Shown here in pieces: positions 58,518 to 64,000 of a DNA stretch of 64,000 nucleotides. The notes under the pieces are model-generated. The model was not told where the DNA came from. It searched no databases and was given only the letters and a program-made list of their open reading frames with translations. Numbering within the stretch: position 1 is the first letter of the stretch; every line of letters begins with the position of its first letter. The translations under genes and the position numbers were made by a program. The DNA is from Carposina sasakii (Eukaryota; Arthropoda; Insecta; Lepidoptera; Carposinidae), in the NCBI GenBank assembly GCA_014607495.2, contig CP053155.1:2480001-2544000 (forward strand), given 5' to 3'.

Positions 58518-58946
58518 TAAAAAATCCAAAAACCCGACTGCGTAAAAAAGAACCAAACTATGTATATAATAATAATAAAAAAACTGAAAAGATGAAAACA
58601 AGCACTTAGATGTCCAGTGGTCTAGAATTCTATAATATTATTATGGAATTAATAATAATTGAAGAAAATAAAATATTTTCTAATGATGTAATATAACAAC
58701 TGAACAGCCAGGATCCATTGAAATATTAATAGCTTGGCTGTCGGTTACTGGATCCCGACTGTTCAGTTGTTATATTACATCATTAGAAAATATTTTATTT
58801 TCTTCAATTATTATTAATTCCATAATAATATTATAGAATTCTAGACCACTGGACATCTAAGTGCTTGTTTTCATCTTTTCAGTTTTTTTATTATTATTAT
58901 ATACATAGTTTGGTTCTTTTTTACGCAGTCGGGTTTTGGATTTTTT
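58518..58946. repeat. Long near-perfect hairpin, arms about 190 bp
   Basis: 58518-58707 is reverse-complementary to 58759-58946, with one single-base length difference seen (AAAAACCC/AAAACCC). The loop is 51 bp. The ends contain CCCGACTGCGTAAAAAAG, part of a phrase seen again at 59420 and 59970. Either a young foldback element or a hairpin-RNA locus. Confidence 0.92.
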
Positions 58947-59379
58947 AAATTATGTTTTTATTTATTTTATACTTTTTAGTTAATATAGCTACTAATAGGC
59001 ATCCTTCAAGAAACACGCTCGACATGCTCGGCAGCAAAAAGGTTTCGTCATGCTGCTGTCTAAAAACTTATATACGAGAATGGTTTTCAATCGATATAGA
59101 TCCTAAATGGTTAGTCGAATCGAAAAATGTTGAGAGAAACCTATAAATTATTTTTAAATACCTATTCAACGATACCCCAGTCGATATAGTTTGTCGACTT
59201 TAATTTTTTTAATTTTTACAAAATGGCGTCCAGTAGTCGCCATATTGCATTTTCACTAACGTCATGTCTTCAGTGACACTCGCCGGACTAAGAGGAATCG
59301 ATTGACGTATGAGTCATAAAAATCGGCCGAGGCGTTTGGTTCGTGTAGTGCTTCAAAGGAACATACAAACATACATACA

Positions 59380-60000
59380 TACATAGGCTGTTAAAGACAA
59401 TACCACTCCTTTGCGGCGCGCAGTCGGGTAAAAAAGAACGAGTTATTTATACTTTATAAGTTTCGCGTCAGACGACGAAGTATCGAAAAAATCGCTATTT
59501 AGAGACGACCGTCAACGACGTGTGCCCTTATGCGTGTGCCCGCATTCGGGCTGTATACTCGAGCATATCCCCCTCCGCACCGCGCCGCGCGCCGCATGCC
59601 AGGCCACGCCCTATCTTTTTGCTTGCTAACGCATGAGTTGCTTTGCGTTGACGCAGAATTAACATGTTCCCGTGGGAATTTTGAGAAAAAACGTATCCTA
59701 TATTAATTACTCCCGTGATTGAAATGAATCTAATGATACCGCATACATATTTTTGTTGTTTAAAGGGAAATTTAGAAAAAATATTATTATGTCTTTATCC
59801 CGTGGGACTTTTATGATAAAATGTATCCTATGACACTCCCGTAATCAAGACAAATCTAACGATACCTCATACATCAAAATCCATCAAGCCGTTTAGGCTA
59901 CAGGAGGTCACAAAGGAACAGACATACATACATACTTACATACACTCCCTCAACATTACCCTCCCTCTTTGGCAGTCGGGTAAAAAGGCGTGCAATTTTT
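59380..60000. repeat. Dispersed repeat with CAGTCGGGTAAAAA ends
   Basis: Two related stretches (59400-59440 and 59930-59990) end in GCAGTCGGGTAAAAA, each after an ACATACATACATAC tract. Between them are GTGGGAATTTTG / GTGGGACTTTTA paired segments of about 140 bp that look like a diverged direct duplication. Confidence 0.5.
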
Positions 60001-60211
60001 TAAATTTTGCCTTTGACAGGTTATTTTTTTACTTCTCTATTAAAAAAAAAACATTTAGGCGGATCGTTTTACGCAGTTGCAATATTGAAAAATTAAAGAG
60101 TATCGATGTAATAAATTAAAAAATATTTTTCACCATTTGGTTCAAAGTTACACTGCGATTCAAAGTTACCCAAAACGACTGTATTAATCATGTATTATTT
60201 TTATTCCAATA

Positions 60212-60365
60212 TTAGGTCGATTCTGGCTGTCACACTTAAACGTAAATCTAATCTTAGTCAGCTCTATCTCTCTCCGTTCTTAACATAAATGGCTGAGAGA
60301 GAAAAGGACAGGTAGGAATAATTTTACGTTAAGGTTTAATTGTGACTGCCGGAATCGATCCTAAT
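60212..60365. mobile_element. MITE, TTAGGTCGATTCTGGC family
   Basis: Ends TTAGGTCGATTCTGGCTGTC / GACTGCCGGAATCGATCCTAA. Internal complementary CTTAAACGTAAAT / ATTTTACGTTAAGG. Confidence 0.8.
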
Positions 60366-60473
60366 TATTATGATCTGATATAAATAGCATAATTTTCCTA
60401 TTATTCATAATAAATCGTTATCATTACTCTGTCGAAAATTATTTATTATAATAATTATTTAAAAAAATAATTG

Positions 60474-60585
60474 ACCCGGTGGCTCAGTGGTAAGAGCGCT
60501 GGCACGGAATGCAGAGGTTGTGGGTTCGATTCCCACCAGGGTGAGGAATTTTTTCCATTTCTTTATTAATAATTTTATATAAAAA
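60474..60585 (+). mobile_element. tRNA-headed SINE, copy 5
   Basis: Head GACCCGGTGGCTCAGTGG and box B GGGTTCGATTCCC, with the usual tail. Confidence 0.8.
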
Positions 60586-61194
60586 AATTTTTATGAATGT
60601 TAGTATTTGTTGTGTTACTCAGTTTAGATTATTATGTTCTTCCTATATGTTATCAGTTTATTTTGTTTGACAGATAAGGTTCAATCGTTTATAGGATTTA
60701 TTTTTAGCATGCACCAAAAAATAAAAGGAAATGCATTAAAACTATTCATTTATTTCGCTTCATCGGTTCCCTTAAATTACATACAGTTTGCGTATAATTG
60801 GTATGTTACAAAAAACTGATTTAGACTTAAAAGAATTGTGAACATGATTTCTATATTGGGCTAGTTGCATAGCATTTAGTTAGATTAACATACCCCTTAC
60901 AGCCAGTATATATTGTTAGAATTTGACAATAATGTGTGACAATAAAAATCTCTGGAGGAAAATGCGTCGCGTAATGTCATGGTCAGAACAGAGGAAACAG
61001 AGTAGTAAAGACTCTGATACTAATTGACGTTAAAAAATGCGCGAAAATAAATGAACCTGTGGCGCCCATCTTCCATCCTTTTTCCTCTCGAACCTGCGCA
61101 CGCGACTACGAGTAACACCTCTTACAACCTTCTACAATCCTGGTACTTTGTAAGACAAAAATGGAGGGTAGGAGATATTAATTTGACGTTGACA

Positions 61195-61582
61195 TTATGG
61201 TCGATTCTGACAGTCACTCTTAAACCTAAACGTAAAATTAGTCCTACCTGTACTTTTCTCTCAGCCATTTATGTTAATAAATGAAATTGTATTAGGCGTT
61301 ACAATTCGGAAGTTCAAACATTCACTATGGGTGGGTCAGTGGAGGGTGTAGGGCCCGGTGGTGGGCGCACCCATAGTGAATTTATGTTAATAACAGAGAG
61401 AGATAGACCTGGGGGGTAAGCACGAACGTTTTTACATGGCGTAACGCTAGCGACTCGCTAGCAAAATCTATGGGAATTGACAGTTTGACGCTAGTGTTAC
61501 GGACTATCGAGAGGTTCGTGCTTACCCCTTCTGGCTAAAATTAGGTTTACGTTTAAGTGTGACGGTCAGAATCGACCCTATT
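61195..61582. mobile_element. MITE of the 60212 family with two nested insertions
   Basis: Outer ends TGGTCGATTCTGACAGTCAC and GACGGTCAGAATCGACCCTA. Inside lie the small hairpin element (61290-61380) and an element at 61411-61528 with ends GGGGTAAGCACGAAC / GTTCGTGCTTACCCC. The outer MITE halves (GAGAGAGATAG.. and the TAGGTTTACGTTTAAG arm) are displaced accordingly. Confidence 0.82.
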
Positions 61583-61813
61583 GACATTGAAGAGTGCGCG
61601 AAAAAGAACCTGTCAAAGAACCATCTTCCATCCTTTTTCCTCTCGATACCTGCGTACGTCACTACTGACACCTCTTACAACCTTCTGCTATCCTAGTACT
61701 TTGTAAGTTTATTAAGATTTCTGCGCACCGTTCTTATCCATCATGGTAGATTACAAAAGAATTTAGACTGATTCCATACATAATTAATAAGAGAATGATT
61801 TTTTCTTAACCCG

Positions 61814-61960
61814 AGTGAGATTTGAACTCACGGCCTCTCGCATTCCGTGCATTGCTCTAACCAACTTAGCTATCGGGTCACTTAACTCGGATGACGAATT
61901 TTACCATCTCTTTTTAATTATGTTTTTGGGAACGTTATTTTTTCATCCCGATAGCTATAC
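61814..61960 (-). mobile_element. tRNA-headed SINE, copy 6
   Basis: Inverted copy with complement of box B (GATTTGAACTCACGGCC, mutated) and the GACGAATTTTACCATCTC leader. Confidence 0.8.
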
Positions 61961-62460
61961 ACTAGCCAAATCTCGGTAAACAAAGCTGATACATACATTG
62001 TACTGTCAAATGTTATTAAAGTGTCTAACTTTACTCACTTGGGCGATAAGCTGGCAACTGGCAACTCACTGATCATTAACATTTGTCCCTGCTAAGCGGA
62101 TTTCCTTTATGATCCTGTTCTGGCTACCCCATGTATGTATATCTCTAGCAACCTGTCATGTCTATGTATGCCAAACTTTAGACGCGGTTTTGTAATAATA
62201 CAGTTTAAGTTGCTGTATATAATTCCTCGATTGATATTACCTGCGCACGCGGCTAATAACACCTCTTGCTACCCTAGTAGTTAGTGAGCTTTACTTTGCT
62301 AAAATGGCAAATAAGATTTTTATCAACAATGCTAGCAATGATGCTAGATCATGATCAATGGAGTTTTCGAAGGTTCATGTCCATATCTCTTTTGGTCCGA
62401 CCATCCTGGATCACGATTCCAGAGTCCAATATTCATGCCCCTGCATCCAAATTAGCCTAG

Positions 62461-62612
62461 GCTGCCTTTACACCAGAGATGTGGTCACCTATGGATGAAT
62501 GCGTTTAATATCCACCAAATTCATTGATCAATTAATATGATTAATGGATTTCACACGCATCCATTAATCATATCGCTACGCATAGCACGTCTCTGGTGGA
62601 AAGGAAAGGCAG
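62461..62612. mobile_element. MITE, CTGCCTTTACACCAGAGATG family
   Basis: Terminal pairs GCTGCCTTTACACCAGAGAT / CTCTGGTGGAAAGGAAAGGC, and an inner palindrome around ATTAATATGATTAATGGAT. Confidence 0.75.
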
Positions 62613-64000
62613 ACCGAGGGTTAATTAGGCCCTGTATACATTTTGTACCAGCGCGGGGGGGGCGGTATCTACAGCGGCGCAGAATTGTTTTCATTATGGA
62701 AGCGAGATATCTCTCTTCTTCCATGACGGAAACTTCCATGCTTCAACCCCCCGTATAGACGTACAGAAGATTAAGTATTACTTATTGTCCTAGTGTGGGG
62801 ACAGCTTCCCAGTATTAAACCAGGAATTTCAATTATTCTTTAATGCTAAAATATTATTTTTATAAATTCAGAAAAACACGCACGGATTTAGTGTAACACA
62901 TTGTATACTTTATTGTTACAAATCCTAAATCCTTACAGTGACATTTTGTAACAAAAATATAATGTTCAGTTAATTTGATGCGTCCCACATCGTCTTCCAG
63001 CCCATTAACCTACTTGGGGTCGGCGCAATATGTTTTTCTTCCACTAATCTCTATCGGCCATCATCTCATTACTCAATCCCATATGCATCATCTTTCATAC
63101 AGCCATCCAACATTTCCTAGGCAATCATAATTAAATTAAACTAGACGAGTAAGTGTGATTTTTCGTAAGTATATTTAAAAAAACCTATATGATAATACTA
63201 ATACGAGCAACTTAGTAGTTTAGTTTCGAGGGAAGGGCGCGAAACATAGTTTCTTCACAATAGTTTTACATTATTCTTTTCAAACAATAGGCAAATAAAT
63301 CAAGAATTATCATAACATTTATATATCTCTCAATATCTGAAGATATCTGTCAATTATATTTACACCTTAACACATTTATGTAATAAAATAACAGCCTCCA
63401 TACAAAATGTGTATTTAACACCACTCATCAATGTCGCCAAAACCAATAGGACCAAAATAAAACCATTCTTACTATAAACTACAATTTGAAATGTATGGAA
63501 AACCTGAGTTTAAGTTTGGAGTACCCTGAGGCTAAGATCACGGATTTGTTCAAAAGTGATCTTATTTTGGTCACTTCCATGAAAAACTAATAAATTATGT
63601 CAATGTAGAGTAATGTAGATCTAATGTCAAAAAGTTAATCAGAGGGGAACTCGGTAGTAAAGTTCCACGGATATCCTTATATCGGAGGGCTTACTGTGAG
63701 ATTTCATTTCGAACTCGATCGCGTTTACGTTTCACGACTAAATTGTCGGACGATATGAAGTTAAGTCTGACGCATGCCTAAACAGAGTGTAATAGAAGCG
63801 GTATGTTAATTGAAATGATATGAAAATAGCCCGCTATAGCAAACATATTTCCAGAAACCCAAAACACATGTTCATTTTTCATGATTCTATTAATATCCCT
63901 GATTTTCTTTTTAGAATCCTCCATAGCACCTAAAAAAAAAATACCTAGATTTCTGAAATTGTGAGAATAGGTTCCATATAATGGGCTATATGCATAGCAT
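62613..64000. other. Intergenic, repeat-poor end of the window
   Basis: On the - strand AATAAAGT occurs at about 62909 with a T-rich side, which could be a 3' end of a leftward gene entering from the right, but no coding exon supports it. A LINE scrap lies near 63000-63070 and a partial MITE (57036 family) at 63780-64000. Confidence 0.4.

Noticed and set aside
58952..59146. 64-codon frame beside the long hairpin
   Set aside because: It is short, starts in the hairpin flank, and has no domain or splice signals.

Overview
The window is insect genomic DNA, most likely from a moth or butterfly. One large intron-rich gene on the + strand fills about 54 kb. The introns are packed with repeat types common in Lepidoptera: tRNA-headed SINEs, RTE-like LINE tails, short inverted-repeat MITEs, and LTR elements of Ty3/gypsy type and of a non-coding type. 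Exons are GC-rich and introns AT-rich. Nothing looks bacterial: there are no operons, Shine-Dalgarno sites or CRISPR arrays. The species cannot be named from the sequence alone.

The gene is PIKfyve (fab1 in flies), the FYVE-type phosphatidylinositol-3-phosphate 5-kinase of endosomes. I traced 37 coding exons from an ATG at 2247 to a TAG at 56464-56466. Every junction has GT/AG signals and compatible phase, and the exons sum to 4908 nt, giving 1635 residues. In order the protein has an N-terminal linker, FYVE finger (exons 2-3), DEP domain (exons 5-6), CCT/TCP-1-like domain (exons 10-14), acidic and proline-rich linker (15-19), the Cys-rich PIKfyve region (20-24), a second linker (25-29), and the PIP-kinase catalytic region (30-37). 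No second host gene was found. 56467-64000 is probable 3' UTR and then repeat-rich intergenic sequence.

Layout. 1-2246: inverted copies of the 5' exon and FYVE exons, then the probable 5' non-coding exon. 2247-4764: exons 1-4. 6930-10517: a non-coding LTR element that splits the DEP exons. 10635-14655: exons 6-11. 14656-19966: a LINE-rich intron with a scrambled inverted copy of exon 12. 19967-21752: exons 12-14. 22731-27283: a chimeric gypsy element. 28642-39057: exons 15-24, including a 39-bp x 27 minisatellite. 39294-43259: a very young gypsy element with identical LTRs. 43428-49495: exons 25-31, including a 47-bp x 45 minisatellite. 50272-56466: exons 32-37, including an 86/99-bp alternating array. 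56467-64000: MITEs, SINEs and a long hairpin.

The most striking observation is that three separate exons (20, 25 and 35) each run into a tandem array. In each array every unit repeats the last part of that exon together with its 5' splice donor. This gives 27, 46 and 5 tandem donor sites in one gene. In the exon 25 array the reading frame stays open throughout, and the last donor is in phase with the first, so an isoform with 701 extra residues is possible on paper. Two other loci carry exon copies that are inverted but keep their order (A'B'...AB), which points to template switching or an assembly artefact.
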